Assembly (NCBI RefSeq): GCF_021155775.2
Contig: NC_060234.1
Coordinates: 27,956,026 to 28,020,025 of the forward strand
Length of the DNA stretch: 64,000 nucleotides
Source: Neodiprion pinetum
Lineage: Eukaryota; Arthropoda; Insecta; Hymenoptera; Diprionidae
Direction of reading: 5' to 3'
The notes under the pieces were generated by a model, which did not search any database, was not told the origin of the DNA, and saw only the letters and a program-made list of their open reading frames with translations. Made by a program: the position numbers and the translations under genes. Positions 35,761-49,359 of this stretch are shown here, one piece after another. Positions within the stretch are counted from its first letter, which is position 1. Every line of letters starts with the position of its first letter.

Positions 35761-37885
35761 ATGTTATACGAGCGAGGAGGAGAGCCGCACGCTGCACTCT
35801 TTACGAAGTTTCGCTGCTGCACCTCGCTCGTTAACGCTTTCGCTGGGGATTACATTAAATTGGCTCATTTTTGCACCGCTCGACGCCCAGACGACGTCAC
35901 TACGCACCTTTTTGCCCGCCACGCGTCTCTAAGTCGCGGATAATCAACGCCCGTGACGTGACAACGCAGCGCTTCTTCTTCTTCGAGTATATTTAAGTGA
36001 ACCACTGTTTCGAGACACTTTCGTATTGTGTACGGGCCGAAGTCACGGCTCAACGAACGTTTCGATACGATTGTTATTGCGAATGAATATAAAGCAGTTT
36101 ACGCGCTCATTCATTGCGGTTTTTAACGTTACCTATAATACGGCGAGCTTGAATCGATATACCCATTTTTTTATAAAACATTTCTCTTAAGAAGCTGCAA
36201 GCGTTTATATTGTTCTCGAACAAAGATTTTTAAAATAAAAACTAGCCAGCTGTTGTATATTTTATTCACGTTATTTCATCGCTGCAACATACTCGCGTCA
36301 TATGATCAAGGTGAAAATTTTTGAAAAGAAAATTTCAATAACACCGGAACTGTTGCATATTTCAAATTTACTTACATCGCGCTGGAAGTCGTCTGAAATC
36401 TTTTTAAGCATGCCGCGCGTTTTATCAGTCAAACAGATTGTTAATACAATCTTACAAAAAGACTTGTGAAAACAACCTTATACATCAAGATTTGAGCAAG
36501 TATAAGGGTTCAAAAAAAATGTTCTACCAATTTTATTTTTGGAAACAACTCTTACATAAACTTTTATGCGTCTTTCGGCAATATCCATGAAATTGGTACC
36601 ACATCGGATGGCGTATTTTTCCGAAATCCGACCGAATGCCTTTACACCCCGCGCTTTCCGAGTAGCTGTTTCACATGTGAGTCAAGTATCTGCAGACATT
36701 CGCTCGTCTCGGATATATCAAGATCAGAGTCAGTCCCTCGATTTATAACCAGCTAGATAGGAATGCACTTACACCACGCCAGCCGCATGTTACACGTGAC
36801 ATTGCAGGTAGAGAGCATGGCAGCAACGAGGTTCGCTGTATACTTGCTCCCAAGTTACGTGCCTCTATAGTTATATTGCTCTCGCTAGGATCAAGACAGA
36901 TGCAAATGTCCTGCACGCTTTGCAGACTTACGAGTATATAAGTGTACGATGGAATATAACGCGCTTATGTGTTTGTGAATTGTGAAGAGGGGTTGCCTCG
37001 GTTGGCTCGTAGATAGCCGGGGTTCCATCGCTCGTTTCTTTCTTTTACTTTATTTCCACCCTCAAGCCGCGGCACCGCGACGCTTCCGCAGAAAGGCGCC
37101 GTCGCCTCGCCTCGAATCGCTTCTCGATGACTACAATCCCGTCCGGAAGTACCTTGATGAAATTATATCGCACAGTAGGCGCTCTGCCCGCGATGTCATT
37201 ATCTCGTTTGATAAATCTTCGAACCTCCTCCGCCGCTCGACGTTTGTCTTCATTCTTTTTTAGCGATTAATAATTTTTTCCGAGATGCAGCATGCGAAAT
37301 ATAAGCTTCGAAGATCGTTGATCCCTGATCTGTCGGATATTACAATGTTCCGTTGAACGGCGATGCGAGGGCAATTGAAACCTCTGAATGTCAAGTCGCA
37401 TCATATTTTTTCAATTTTCTTTCAATGTTCAAAATTTACACTTGATTATTTTACTCGACGTATAAACGAAAATACCTTCTTTTACCAATTTAGACTTCAA
37501 ACTATAGAGAAACAACGATACTCTTACTTTTATTAGATCTAAAACTTTTTATAGCAACTGGTAGAAGCTCTTTGAATTCTCAGACACTGTCAATTGGCAT
37601 GAAATTTGAAAATTGAAGATATACTGGATTCAAAAAATTGTGTGATTTGCGATAAGTATTACGAAGTCTCGACGATACAGTGAATAAAGCAATTTGCGTA
37701 TATGATCATTTCACTTGAAGCGTCCCTGTGAACATACGATTAAAGATAAACCGAATAAAACCTCCGGGAGACTGGAGATGAAGATAAGTAAATTAAATTG
37801 AAAAATTGAAACAATTTTAAATTATAATTTTCCACTCCTTCGCTCTACCCTGATTCAAATAATACCTGAAAATGTGCGTTACATA
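35761..37885. other. Non-coding
   Basis: CpG-rich shoulder to about 36060, then AT-rich DNA with short frames. A second small CpG-rich patch lies at 37030-37250. No repeat ends or genes are recognised. Confidence 0.5.
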
Positions 37886-38064
37886 CACTGTCAGAAAATT
37901 CTCGGTGTCAATGAAAATACACACCGATTAGTGTAAAATTAAACGTGATCGGTGTAAATCGTTCGATACTTGATACGTGAGTGGTCTCAAAATGAGCACC
38001 AAAATGGTGTCGACTTCTGCAGAATATTTTCGGTGCTACAGTCAGCACCGTATTTCTAACGGTG
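37886..38064. mobile_element. Short MITE with CACTGTCAGAAA / CACCGTTAGAAA ends
   Basis: The left end is CACTGTCAGAAA and the right end on the opposite strand is CACCGTTAGAAA (two mismatches in 12). Identical TA dinucleotides flank both sides (37884-37885 and 38065-38066). The 179-bp interior repeats the word CGGTGT/ACACCG several times in both orientations, giving extra fold-back potential. No coding content. The ends resemble those of 29394-29705. Confidence 0.8.
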
Positions 38065-38646
38065 TAGGTACGATGACGGAGTCCGAAAATGTCGCCAAAA
38101 TACATGGTTAGTTAGCCACGATCGTGACGATTGTCGGAAACGGCGTGCACACACACGATCTCACGTACACGTTTCGTACGTCGCGACGCAAAAACAGAGG
38201 CGCCGGCGCTACAGCGACGCCGCCAAAGAGGACTTCCTCGTAGGCGCCCCCGATCCACCCTCGGCCTCGAAGAAGCGTCCCATCTCCATACCGCCGAAAG
38301 CCAACTTATAGAGCCGTGCCCGGTTCGCAAAGCGAGCGAAGCCTGGTAGCAAAAACGAGAGAAGGACCGCCGCAACCGTCATGTCACAAAGGATGCGACA
38401 TCGCCCGGCCCCTCGACTTCCCCGACGAGCATCCCGCGCATCGTTCGCCCACGCGACTCGAGAGTTTTCTTGCCAAAATTAATCGTGTGACCTGCAGCGA
38501 ATTCGCGGCAGCGCATGTGGACCAGTACCTACCAGTCTTATGGCTAAAGCATGAAAAGCTCGGGTCGCCTTTCAATGCCGCATCGTGATTCGGCTTGCTT
38601 GCCGAATTCAACGATTTGTGAAAGGTGTAGCACTTCTACATATGTA
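38065..38646. other. CpG-rich non-coding block
   Basis: A GC-rich stretch from 38110 to about 38480 carries overlapping frames on both strands (90 codons or fewer) and a CGCAAAGCGAGCGAAGC word near 38328. It has no GGGCCC site. It lies between two transposons and shows no recognised gene. Confidence 0.45.
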
Positions 38647-39712
38647 CAATGGGAAAAGAGACTTACTTATTTACTGTTAACGAATCGTATATTTGAATAT
38701 GGCGAAATAAGTATTTAGTTACAAATAAGAAATCCCGGATTTGTAGATACTTCTTTGTGTGACATGAAGATTTGTTAATAGTTAATAAGACATCTATTTC
38801 TTCGGAAACAGTATCCTGTTGTGTAAAACAATCGGACACGATGTTCAACTGCTCAAGTATCGGTACCGAATGAATGTTTATTAACAGTCAATCGATCATT
38901 TGTTTTATTGAAAATCATATTTAGCGATGTCAAACTTACATTCTCGTACTGCGGATACAGCCGCTGTCACTTTTTCCAAACCCACTCACTCCGAAACTGT
39001 CGAAAAACGCACGTCGTTCTTCGGGCACGAACATCGCGGACCCTGACTTTGAATCGAATCGGCGAGCCGAACGTCCGAATGTCCCGTGTGAGTCGGAAAT
39101 AAATCTCACATCGCGCGTATCCAACCTCAAACGTAACTTCGCACATCCCGATCAAGAATTTACGAACACAAACACATCGCACTACATCCGAATGTCGGAA
39201 GAAACTCGGATAAGCCCCGAGATCGCAATATCAGCTCCGTAACATTACCGCCGCACTTTTGCACCGTCGCACTGGCTTTTATTACGAATCAACCGATCGG
39301 CCTAAGAACTGCGTGCAAAATGTGAACAACGTGCTTGGAACGTGCGATTAGTGTATTTACGAACTTCGATTCCTCAAGTAAGATTTGTTCACTGTTGGTA
39401 AATCTTCGTTCGGGGTAACATGGTGTGAAATTTCTTACCATTTTTGCTGATTTTTTGCTAAGTGAAAACAAAATTTTAATCAATTCTCTTTACCTACCAC
39501 AATTTTAGAACATGTATACAATAATTAATAGATGTATTTTAGTGAGAGGTTGATATTCTATTTGCTTCGAATACTACAAAATTTCGATCGTAGTTGTAAC
39601 AGCACACATATTTATTACACGTTAATAAGTTTCTTACAGTTAAAAATTGGTTCGTGAAATCAGTCAACGAAATATATTTATTTATTATTGTAACGAGACT
39701 CTTTTCTCAGTG
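38647..39712. mobile_element. CACTG-ended DNA transposon, 1.07 kb, non-autonomous (copy 2)
   Basis: The left end has decayed to CAATGGGAAAAGAGACTTAC. The right end on the opposite strand is CACTGAGAAAAGAGTCTCGT then TACA, which I take as the best-preserved terminus of the family. Identical TA dinucleotides flank both sides (38645-38646 and 39713-39714). Relative to copy 1 it lacks about 15 bases just inside the left end and has scattered substitutions, more of them in the last 300 bp. Same orientation as copy 1. No transposase frame. Confidence 0.85.
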
Positions 39713-39785
39713 TATGCTGCAGATCAAACCGTAATGTTTATTACTCTATAATGCAATCTCTGAACTATCAGTTTCAGTCACCTTG

Positions 39786-40155
39786 GTATCGGTTGTTACC
39801 GTAATCATTATACACGTGCGATCTGACGTTATGACTACAAATGGTACAGAGGTGCTCTGATCAATGTAAACACGCATTTTTAAAGGGGGAAATCAAATCA
39901 GGAGGCTGATTTAAAGCCGTTTTTTATATATTTTTATGAGTGTTAAAAATTGATTGAAATTTGATCGTACTTAAACATTATTTTATTGCTATTTTGAATT
40001 ACACGTGCAAATTTTTTCGAGTCATTTTTGGCGAAAATTTCCAAGTTATGGGCGAAACTTGCTCAAAGTCGGATTTCAGTTGTGACCCGAGTTATTTAAC
40101 AGATCTAAATTCAAATTAACAAATATACACAATTTTATAAAAGCGGTCGCTGCGA
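39786..40155 (+). repeat. Diverged repeat, longer copy
   Basis: The stretch shares an ordered series of words with 41400-41655: TATCGGTTGT (TATCAGTTGT in the partner), CTACAAATGGTACAG (GCCACAAATGGAACAG), GCGAAACTTGCTCAAAGTC (CCGAAACTTGGTCAATGTC), and ATACACAATTTTATAAA (ATACAAAATTTTATAAA) near the right end. Overall identity is perhaps 60%. It is about 110 bp longer than the partner, mainly in the middle. The family is not recognised and no terminal repeats were seen. Confidence 0.45.
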
Positions 40156-41399
40156 AGCTTTCACCCTTTCTCGGATTGAAATGCAGACGAAAGTCTTTAT
40201 GTCCGCGTTTACGTAGAGATAAGGAGATAATGGGACACCGAGCGACCCTTGCGCCTGCAATTTAACGGCTACCAGATATCAAACTTTTCCGATTAATTGC
40301 GCGATTAGTGCAAACAAGAAGCGGTTCGGCAAAGTAGGTTTGTTTAACGGTTGGTACGGATCAATACTTGCTGTTATTGATAAACCATTGAGAACGGTAA
40401 TGCACGTATTTTGAAATGTATCCACTATATAAATTCTGGAATTACATCGACATCAGAGTTCCTTGTAATCGCTCGTGTGACCATCTGCTTTAGAACCAAG
40501 CAAGTAATAAGCACGGGGTTATATCGTAGCTATCAATGGACCATATTTATTCAAGGTTCGGCAACATATGCATAAGCGAAGGAGTTTTAAGTACTGACGT
40601 CGAAAACTGGCGAACCTCCGAAACCTGAATCGGGTATACATATAATGTATACGTCGTAACGATGTTTCGGAGGAAGCAGATTCCAATGATACGTATTTAG
40701 GGAACCCCGTAAGGCTCGACTTCCTGCTAAGTGGGTTGACGCCGTCAACCGTAGAGTCGAGTCATTAGCAAGCGTTCAATTTGTTTCAATTGGCGGAGGA
40801 CATAAATAGCAGGGTGGACTACGAGACAACAACAGAAATCCATCTGCTGGCTTAATTCTCCGAATTGCTGAAACTTGATAATTAGATAGCTACGAGCCAC
40901 GATCGGGCCTCGAGTCTTCGTCTTCGTCTTCGTCTTCCTCTCTCGAGGAAATCCCTCTCTCGCAATGGCTTGCGCAGCGGAAAGGGACAGGAAAACTGGG
41001 TTGAAATTAATAGTTTTTCGACGAATAGGTATATACAACGACGCCACGACTGCGCGGAGGAATCTTACGGCTTAACGAGCATATAAATGACCGCCAATTT
41101 TTCACTAACGACAGGCGCCGCCCTCCGGGCCAAACAAATGAATTTTTAATCCCCAAACTGCCTTCGAAGGGCTGCGGAAATGAAAAAAAAAACAAAAAAA
41201 AAAAAAATTAAATAAAAAACACACGGAGAGCGAAAAGTCAACTCTGAAATATTGTATCAACATCGGAATCATCGGTCACTGCCCGCTCACTCTCCGACAT
41301 CCTGCTAAATCCTCCGCGCAGCTTTTCGTCGTTGAACAAAAACGGAAAACTGCCCCAATTTGATATGAATAGATGTATGTACCGGTTTCGGTCAGGTTA
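40156..41399. other. Non-coding
   Basis: Contains a CTTCGT tandem near 40917-40936 and an A-rich tract at 41178-41210. The minus-strand frame of 100 codons at 40745-41047 includes a KTKTKT stretch from the CTTCGT tandem and is not convincing. Confidence 0.5.
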
Positions 41400-41655
41400 A
41401 TATCAGTTGTGACTACCGTTTTATCCAGTTGTGGCGTATATACTTAAGTATGATTTAAGATTGTTCGCCACAAATGGAACAGGGATGCTTAAGCAGACCT
41501 ACCTTAACACTAATCATTATTAAACAATGTCTTATGTCAAGAATTAAAAATATCTGTCCGAAACTTGGTCAATGTCAGATTTTAATCAGGAATTGAGTAT
41601 AATCGAAGAGATTAGAAAGTCAAATGAGCAGATACAAAATTTTATAAAGATGGTG
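41400..41655 (+). repeat. Diverged repeat, shorter copy
   Basis: Partner of 39786-40155 in the same orientation, 1.2 kb downstream, sharing the colinear words listed there. The middle part that is extra in the longer copy is missing here. It may be a remnant of an old interspersed element. Confidence 0.45.
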
Positions 41656-41673
41656 ACAAATGCCGCATCTATA

Positions 41674-42354
41674 CTAGACGTAATAATTGTAGAGTAGTGC
41701 ATTGTGGGAGAAACTTTGAAAAACGCCTTTCCTCGGTTTTCGAAAAAGAAAGCCTCTTCTTGGTTGTCCGGGTCGTTGAGCTGCGGCGATACGCGGCCAG
41801 TCAGAGGGCCCGTTTGAAATTAGGACCATCTGTTTTGCTACAAGGACAACGTATTGATTGCGTGGCAAGCACGGACCGTGCAACGATAATAAAAATAACA
41901 ACGGAAGAGCATAGCGGGTAACAAAAGAACAATATGGCGCCTGCGGTTTTGCGGGTGCGAGCTGCTCGCTCGGCTGTCCGTCCTTTTGACGCTGGCCCTG
42001 TAATACCAGAGTCCCAACCTCGCGGTGTAAGATACGCCACAGTTGCCCATTGTTGGCTGGGCAGCATGTGACTCTCGAGAAATAAAAATTCAATCGTATT
42101 TTTTACTCATCTCGTTTGCCTTTTTTCAATATCGCATTTGGGAAAACAGCCGACATGCAGAAGGGAAGCGCACAAAACTCCAAGGCAGGAAGCTGCGGTG
42201 TGGATTGGGCGACACCACAATTTGTACGACCATATCGCTGGCTTCCGCCCTGTACCTTCGATATGCTGTTTTTCTGCAAAATGCCTTGCCATGCCGGTGA
42301 TAAAACAGATTTGTTAAGGCAATCCGCAAGTAAAATTCTAGCCATATAATACAT
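41674..42354. other. Stretch open in many reading frames at once; no gene assigned
   Basis: Open frames of 61-139 codons cover this stretch in at least five of the six frames, although it is not extremely GC-rich. A plus-strand ATG at 41935 opens a 47-codon frame rich in Arg and Ala (MAPAVLRVRAARSAVRP), which looks like a mitochondrial presequence. A minus-strand ATG at 42345 also opens a presequence-like start (MARILLADCLNKSVL). Neither continues into a domain I can name, and no good splice donor follows. It may be a decayed coding sequence, a first exon, or chance. One GGGCCC lies at 41806. Confidence 0.25.
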
Positions 42355-45300
42355 GTAGGTATGCTACAAAACTGCTGAATTTTTTTTTTTTTTCGTATAC
42401 ATGTTTGAAATAGTCAATGGAATCTCTGAAAAAATTTCGTTGAAATTTTATGTTGTTCTGTCGTCCTGTATAAAGTCTCGTGAAAATTTCACTCGAACTT
42501 GTGCAAATTGTACTCGAGATCGTAACAATTTATACAAGTTTCTCAAATTCTTAAATTCTGAAAGAGACTCAAATTGAATCAGGCACACTGTCAGTTTTGC
42601 ACCAAGACGTGTGAAATTTTACGCCATCAATACTAGAGATTTTTCACAGCTCACGTACTCTGTAAACGAGGGTAAAAATCTTTATCTCTATTACCTACTT
42701 TCGCGCTAATGAACCATTTCAAGTAATCGTACGTCGATGGTATGGTTTTTATCGCTCCCGAAATTCATCGTATGGATTTAAACCTCGGTGGAACTTGGAT
42801 GATCATTTTTTCTTGTGTTTTTTTTTTACCAAAACTTAAATGTTAAGTCTGAATATTGCATGTCACGAACAATTAAACTCATGGTAGCCGAATTATGTAC
42901 TTCATAGCTGTTGAAATGCTGATTTGTATGACTTCCACATAACTCCGATAGATCGTTGACGATCAGTAAACGAATATCAATTTTAGAAAGCTGGAACCTT
43001 TGCTCATGTTGCAAATTTATTGACGTCAGGTAAGAATAGAGAATTAGTTTTTCAGATAATCATCCCCTTGGTCAATTTTTTAACATCCTTGTAATCATGG
43101 CGTTTACGTGCGCGAACCACCTACTCGGAGGTATGTACAACGCCCTCAGAATCGTTACCCATACTTACATTATATACTTAGACGATCATTTTCATCAATC
43201 ACTCTTAAATTTTCTCCAGTTTTTTTCATCTCATCGTCAGAGTGGCGGAGTCCCGGACCCGGACCCGTAGGCCCGGAGTAAAAAAGGGCGCCGGGCACTA
43301 GTCCGAAGCATATACCATATACCTACGTAGCAGTGTTCAGCGGGCCGTGAAACGCCGACAAATCGTCGATTCATTAACGATCGTCAAAAAAACGACCTCT
43401 CTTTTTTCCCTTGCCCGTGCGCCCGTCCGTTTTTATGTCGACTAGCTGGAATATTGAATCGGAGTGATCCGCCTCCGTGGGCTTTGATAATTTCCGGGTG
43501 ATTCCTGCGCTTATACTACACTCGATGCCAATTATATCGTCGTTTGGAGTCCTTCAGCCTGCGAGTTGGTTCCGCTGCCCGCAGTCTGGAGCATAGCCTC
43601 CTGTTCTCTTTCTCCTCAGAATCGTTATGACTCGCGCGAGTGAACGTCGGCAATCATTGCATGTGTCGTGCGGTTTGCGGTATCTTACCAACACCCATGC
43701 GGTGGCTGATCTACTTCCAGGACGACGGTTACGAGGTCCGGTACACCTGGGGCGCGAGGCACCTCCGAGCAACGTTAGATCGCATTTGATTCGCGGTGAA
43801 ACATCAGAACAACGTGAAGTGTTCTTTGTTTCGGAAGAAATCGAATGAAACATTTTCGCAAACGACCCTCCGTAAATCATAATCACATCCTAATTGTAAT
43901 AACGGAGAGACATTTCCTAACAGAGTCTCGATTCCAGGTCTTAAGTTCGGATTCAGGAACCAATTGGTGGAGATGGTTTGAAATGGCGAGTAAAAGTTTT
44001 GGAAAAACGATTTAGGTATCGTAACTTTGTACCGATTTCCTGACGAATCAACGATCACATTTTGTTTTGGCACTGGTCACGTTGAGCTCATGCTACCGAA
44101 AGCACGAGGACAAGAATGTAAGGGAGATAATCTCTGTCTCGATGCAAGCCAAAGGAACTGATGCGATAAAAGGGAACGAGAGACAGAACGAGAATCCCAG
44201 TCGTAATTTGTTGACTCAACGTAACGCCGGTTGCGTAGGCCAACGGCTAAAGGGCCGAGACAACCACGAAGGTTATTCGAATGTGAAAGGATCTCCTCAT
44301 GCACAGCAATCTGTTTTCTGTTTCAATCGGATTGTTATAGGGATCCTTTGGATCCCAGGGCTCTGGGCAATCTGGAACTCCTATCCCTGGCGAAATTGTT
44401 TTGCCGTAGAAGAACAGCCGGTTTACCAAGATAATATCGATTATCATACGCTAATCAGATGCTCAGGCGATCAGTTGAAGTCGGGCCTACGTGAAAACTA
44501 TCAAATCTTGTACGCCATATGACTTGGAACCTGAATATCAGACAGTCGGCACAAAAGGATGCTTAAATATTTGCTTCTCCTTTTATCAGATTTCTAGTCT
44601 TTGCGTACGGAATGATGTTCGAAGCAACGTTGATCCAACATTGACGATGTCAGACTTGATAAAACGCTACGGGGATGGTTTCAGAAGAATAACATTTTTT
44701 TTACTACTGTTATAAATGGATACGATCCAGAATTTGATATTGAATTGGGTATAATTCCTGTCATATATAGGTTGGTAGATCACGTTACTCCATGAACATG
44801 GACACGCGTTGATATCGTACCGTGGCGAGTATCTATGTATAATGCGTACGTGTGTACCCAGTTTGTTAGAACCTGAACCTCGTCTAGTCGAGCAACTTGT
44901 AAATAAGGTCAAGACAGTTAAAAAACTTCATCATCGAGTTCATTCGGAAACTACAATGCTTGTTTGAACTGCGTGTGGAATGAATGTATCGCGACGTTTT
45001 AAACAGTTTTCTGATCGGCATCACACCGGAGATTTTCATTCATGCTAATTTTACTTAAGAGTCGAGAGGATCGGATTTCGCCACATCGATTCTACGCCAC
45101 ATACGCCGATGTACTCACACCAGTGATATCGGCAAACACACGCGTGCGCACGATTGACACGCGTGCCTAAATATAACAAACAGTCAGACGCGGTAGTTGG
45201 CCACTTGGACCAATCAATGCAGCACTGTTGGCGTGGCTAAGCAGATTCCGTGATTGGGGTAAACATCGTTAGCTCCTGAAACTCGGTCTCGTCGATATTC

Positions 45301-47319
45301 CCCGCTCCGAGGCAAACCCTTTTATTATTTCCTCTCCCGATTCGCTAACCCACGTCCACCTCTGCACACACATACACACGCTAACGCAACACGGGGTTAG
45401 GTCACTACTGAAATCAATTTACTGATCATTAGTTCACAAACTATAGAACCAAGTTCATCCTCGCGCGTAGTTAACGTTACTGCATCGTCATTTTTATTTG
45501 AATCTGATTCTGCGTGGTGAAACGCCGGTCAGAATATTGTTCACAATATGTTTTGTATAAACAATTGCCTCCGTCACTTCATGGCAAAACTTATCTTCAA
45601 TAACTGTAATATGCGCCATGAATATCCGTTTCTGATATTTTATTTTCTACTCTTATTAAGGTATTACAGGTTTCCCTGCAATATATTAACGAAAATTTTT
45701 CTATTATGAGACTGATGTGTTTGATTAGGGCTGAGAATAAGCAGTTTGAAAAATTCGTTCATCCAGAGAGAATTTCGTGATAACCTAACGGTTCCCCGGT
45801 TGAAGCAACGGCCTCGTGTGAGTATCAAAGGACATAGAAAACATGAAAAAATGCTTCTCGTGATCAGGTGCAGACCACCTGTTTTACGGAGGAATTTTGA
45901 AACTCAGTCTAGGGGTATGCTGTAATGACGATATAATTCGACTCGTCTGTCACGATGATTCTTCGTCCGTGAGCACGTGAAAACTCATAACCGGCGAGAT
46001 GCGTGGTGGCCTCTGGACGGAACTGAGAGAGTCAATGCGATAGGAAGAAGGACGAGAAAATTCTGAATCCATGGTTCACGGCCGGATGAAACCGAGACAT
46101 TTTCTCTCCCCAAATGACGCATCGTCCACGCGCTACGGGGTTAATCTAGACAGTCTGTGAAAAATGTACGCGTACGTAACCGAGATCCATTTACACCCGA
46201 GTAGGCACGCAGGTAGCCATTACTGTAATGCATAAATGATATTGCTTATTACTCAGGTGTACAATGGAAATACCTGGAAAATGATACAGGCGTGCATATA
46301 ACCGAGGGCACAATTGCGTTATGCGCAGATAGGAAGTGTGGCGATGTAACCATTATGCGAACAAACGCAGCTATACGCGATGGATTAGAAAACATGCGAT
46401 AACGTGGACATGGCATAACCATCCTGCGTGAATGTGGAGTGTAGAGTGGAGCCCCGGGTGGTAATGGTCAGTCGTTATGGAGCAGAGTCCATAGTCCGGC
46501 TGGCTCTCCCCAACCTCTCCTAACTCTAATAGATTTTGAGGGTAACTGTCGTTCCATCGACTGCGTCCGGCGAGTCCGTCGCGTCGTCAGCCGTCCGTTC
46601 TCTGACCACCGCAGAGCCCGACGCAAAGGGGCGGGCGGTTTAAAGCAGAGAGGTAATGGCGTGTGACGGGGTCTCGGATACGGGTGACAATGGACCGTGT
46701 TGACCAACATGGTCACGCTCCGAGGACAAAGCAATATAAGTTGCGGGCGAGGGGAGAATGCGGGATTTAAACTAGATTATTGTGACTTTTGTCAACCGGC
46801 AATCGAGGATATCGATTCCGGAGTCGATCAAGCGTCCCGCACGTGTCACACCGACTTCCAAGCAAATAAATAACGACCGACCGGATCGGTATTCGAGACC
46901 AAGTTCACCTATCCTTCGATACAGTTGCGTGAATTTTCTCCGACAAATCACTTCGGTTCAAACCTTTCATCGAAACTCTAGCCCGGAAGTAATTGGTCCC
47001 GTTCTATTCTAAGTACTATAGTCGCCTCAGCTGGTAGAATAAACTTCAGGAGACGAAGTTCTTCTTGATTTCGAAAAACACGACGGGAGTACCAAGCGTC
47101 TCAAGAATGAGAAGTTGATGAGAAGATTTTCACCAACCCCATTAAAATACCCAAATTACGTTCAGATTCACTTTTCTACTTGTTCAACTCCCTCGACACA
47201 CAATCGCTCGGACTTGTGTCGCAGCTTCGCTCTGACTTGAACGCCACAGTTATCCCTGAAGACAAAAGGATCTCCGCTGATATTAGGACCGAACTAACGG
47301 ACGGACTAACGGACAGTCA
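42355..47319. other. Long non-coding stretch
   Basis: The part 42355-43230 is AT-rich. A 151-codon plus frame at 44067-44522 and a 110-codon minus frame at 43554-43886 show no domain. A repeated ACACGCGTGC word lies near 45138-45170. The part 46440-46740 is somewhat GC-rich. No transposon ends, RNA genes or coding exons were recognised. Confidence 0.45.
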
Positions 47320-47960
47320 GTGACTCGGGCCCACTTGGGTAAGGCATGCAGCCTCCTTAGTGCCAATGTGTGCAGATGGAGGATGTGCATGCACGTGGTA
47401 TAATACACTCATACACTGACGTAGGCGCCATTTTAGTCTGCATTCCATTGTTTTAGATGATTCATACGCGGGGCGGCCCGTTCGGGCCCTAATTTATTAG
47501 TTTGAATATCGAAGGAACTGCGTCCAGGCCCAAGCAACGCGGGAGCGAGCTGGGTGGCCATGGACCCACCGTCCCTTCTGCCCACCCTCCGTCGCTGCTT
47601 CGTGCTCTTCTGCTTGTTCATACTTTATACATACACGTATACACCACCGTCCTCATCCTTCTCCTTCCTGCTCGGTGATCTCTCTTTCTCCTTCCTTCCT
47701 CCCTCCTCCGCCCACCGCTACTTCATCGTCATCCGCTTCTCTCTTTTTATCCATCTCCCTCGTTATCTCTTCCTTACTCTTGCATTTGCGTTCTTCACAA
47801 GTTGTCAGCGTTTGTTCTTTCAAAGCTTCTTTATCCACACTGTTGTACAGACGGCATGTATCGCAGGTGTCCACCTTGTCACTCCTGATTCTCACCTTTC
47901 GCGAATGCTAACGCTTACTGATACTTGGGTCACGGGAGATGCACGACCATAAACTCTAAT
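47320..47960. other. Two GGGCCC sites followed by a pyrimidine-rich stretch
   Basis: GGGCCC occurs at 47327 and 47484, the second followed by TAATTTATTAG. From about 47570 to 47830 the plus strand is C/T-rich (TCCTTC, CTCTTT words), giving a phenylalanine/serine/leucine-rich frame of 132 codons that I judge to be compositional. No gene is recognised. Confidence 0.45.
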
Positions 47961-49359
47961 GTAAACGTAAGGATGATGGCATGTCCTGCAGTCGCAGTTT
48001 GATCCTAACTCACGGTACACTGATTTTCTTTGAAACTCCACTAATGCTATGCATGCAATTGAACCCATTTATCTCATGAAATTCCTTTTGATATCAGTTA
48101 TATTTTTGATAATTTATTGAATCATTATTACACACTTTTACTCCCAAACCATGCATAGAAACTGGATACGCCGTCTCCCTCCATCAATCCCTGAACAAAA
48201 TCGAAGTATACCTATCAGGTATATTGAAAGATGTGTCCATCCAGAGACCAGGCTATTAGATTTCCGACGGGATTGTCGGCGATCAGTTGCAGGGTTCATC
48301 AAAGATCGGCACTTTGGAGACCTCAAAGGTCAGTGAAAGTGATGATCGAGACCACGGCAGAATGATCGTAAATTATACAACTGTTTTGAGCGCTCGGTGA
48401 AATGTGATTAATACATACGTTCGAAGGGAACTCCGAGGATCGGTTAATTGAGTATTACTTTGAGCAAGTAAGACGTTCATTGTCAATCAAATACTGCCTA
48501 AGTCGGTGTTATATCAACGAGTGTCGACATCGAACTTGCAGCACCCGTAACTCAGACGGAAACGCCTACTCGGCGAAGGCGCGGTGCTGCTCTGAGAAAT
48601 CTAATGAACCATGAGGATCTCAGTGTGTAGTGTGATTTGGACTCAACGTCGAGGAAGGAGATTGGTAATCAGGCTACTTGACGTGACGAGAGTGTGCCGC
48701 ACAGTAGGTAGAACTTGTACAAACACGCTCGTATATGTTGTGAATCCTGTTTCCCGCGCAGAAGCTGTTACCCACACGCGAACCAGCACATGCCGTGGTT
48801 TCTTCGTTCAATAACCAAACGGTTGAAACTGTAGGGCAGATATACTTCGAAGAATGTGAGCAATGTCGAGTTATTTCACACGATGTTTCGATAGAATTTA
48901 TACAAGAAAAACCATCGTAATAGTGATGATCTTTCTACCACCTGCAGGGACACTGCAAAATCATGAGCGGCCTGCGGAATACCCGGACAGGTTGTATAAG
49001 TGCTTTTTACTTCGAAACCTGTTCTCTTCAATTTTAATTCATGTCTTGCACCGCGAACCTTGCAGGTCTTTCGAACTGATGTTCCAATCCTGAGTTCACA
49101 CGCGATGTTCTTTCAGAAATCTGACTCGGTACCTGACTACCACGTTGCAGGTGCTGGTGGTGCGGGAGACGACGAATGAATTGGACACTGATCGGAACTG
49201 TTGCAAGAGTTATTGGCTTGTGGTGGATAATTCCTGCTCTGATTATAATTTCGCGTAAGAATAGAAGAACGTAAAAGGCAGAGCGGAAGTCACGAAGGTT
49301 GACAGTCTGGATGCTGCTTTGTGTATGATCCAGCGTCACGTTCGTCTCCTTCGAGACGC
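47961..49359. other. Non-coding
   Basis: Frames are short (76 codons or fewer) except for the start of the long minus-strand frames that belong to the next GC-rich block. ACCTATCAGGTATATT near 48209 is a small imperfect palindrome. Nothing else is recognised. Confidence 0.5.

Noticed and set aside
32532..39130. 64-71-codon frames present in both copies of the 1-kb transposon
   Set aside because: They are shared because the copies are nearly identical. Frames on both strands are equally open, and base changes alter residues without bias to silent sites.
44067..44522. 151-codon plus-strand frame in moderately GC DNA
   Set aside because: A rough estimate predicts a few frames of this length by chance in the window. 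No conserved motif was seen.
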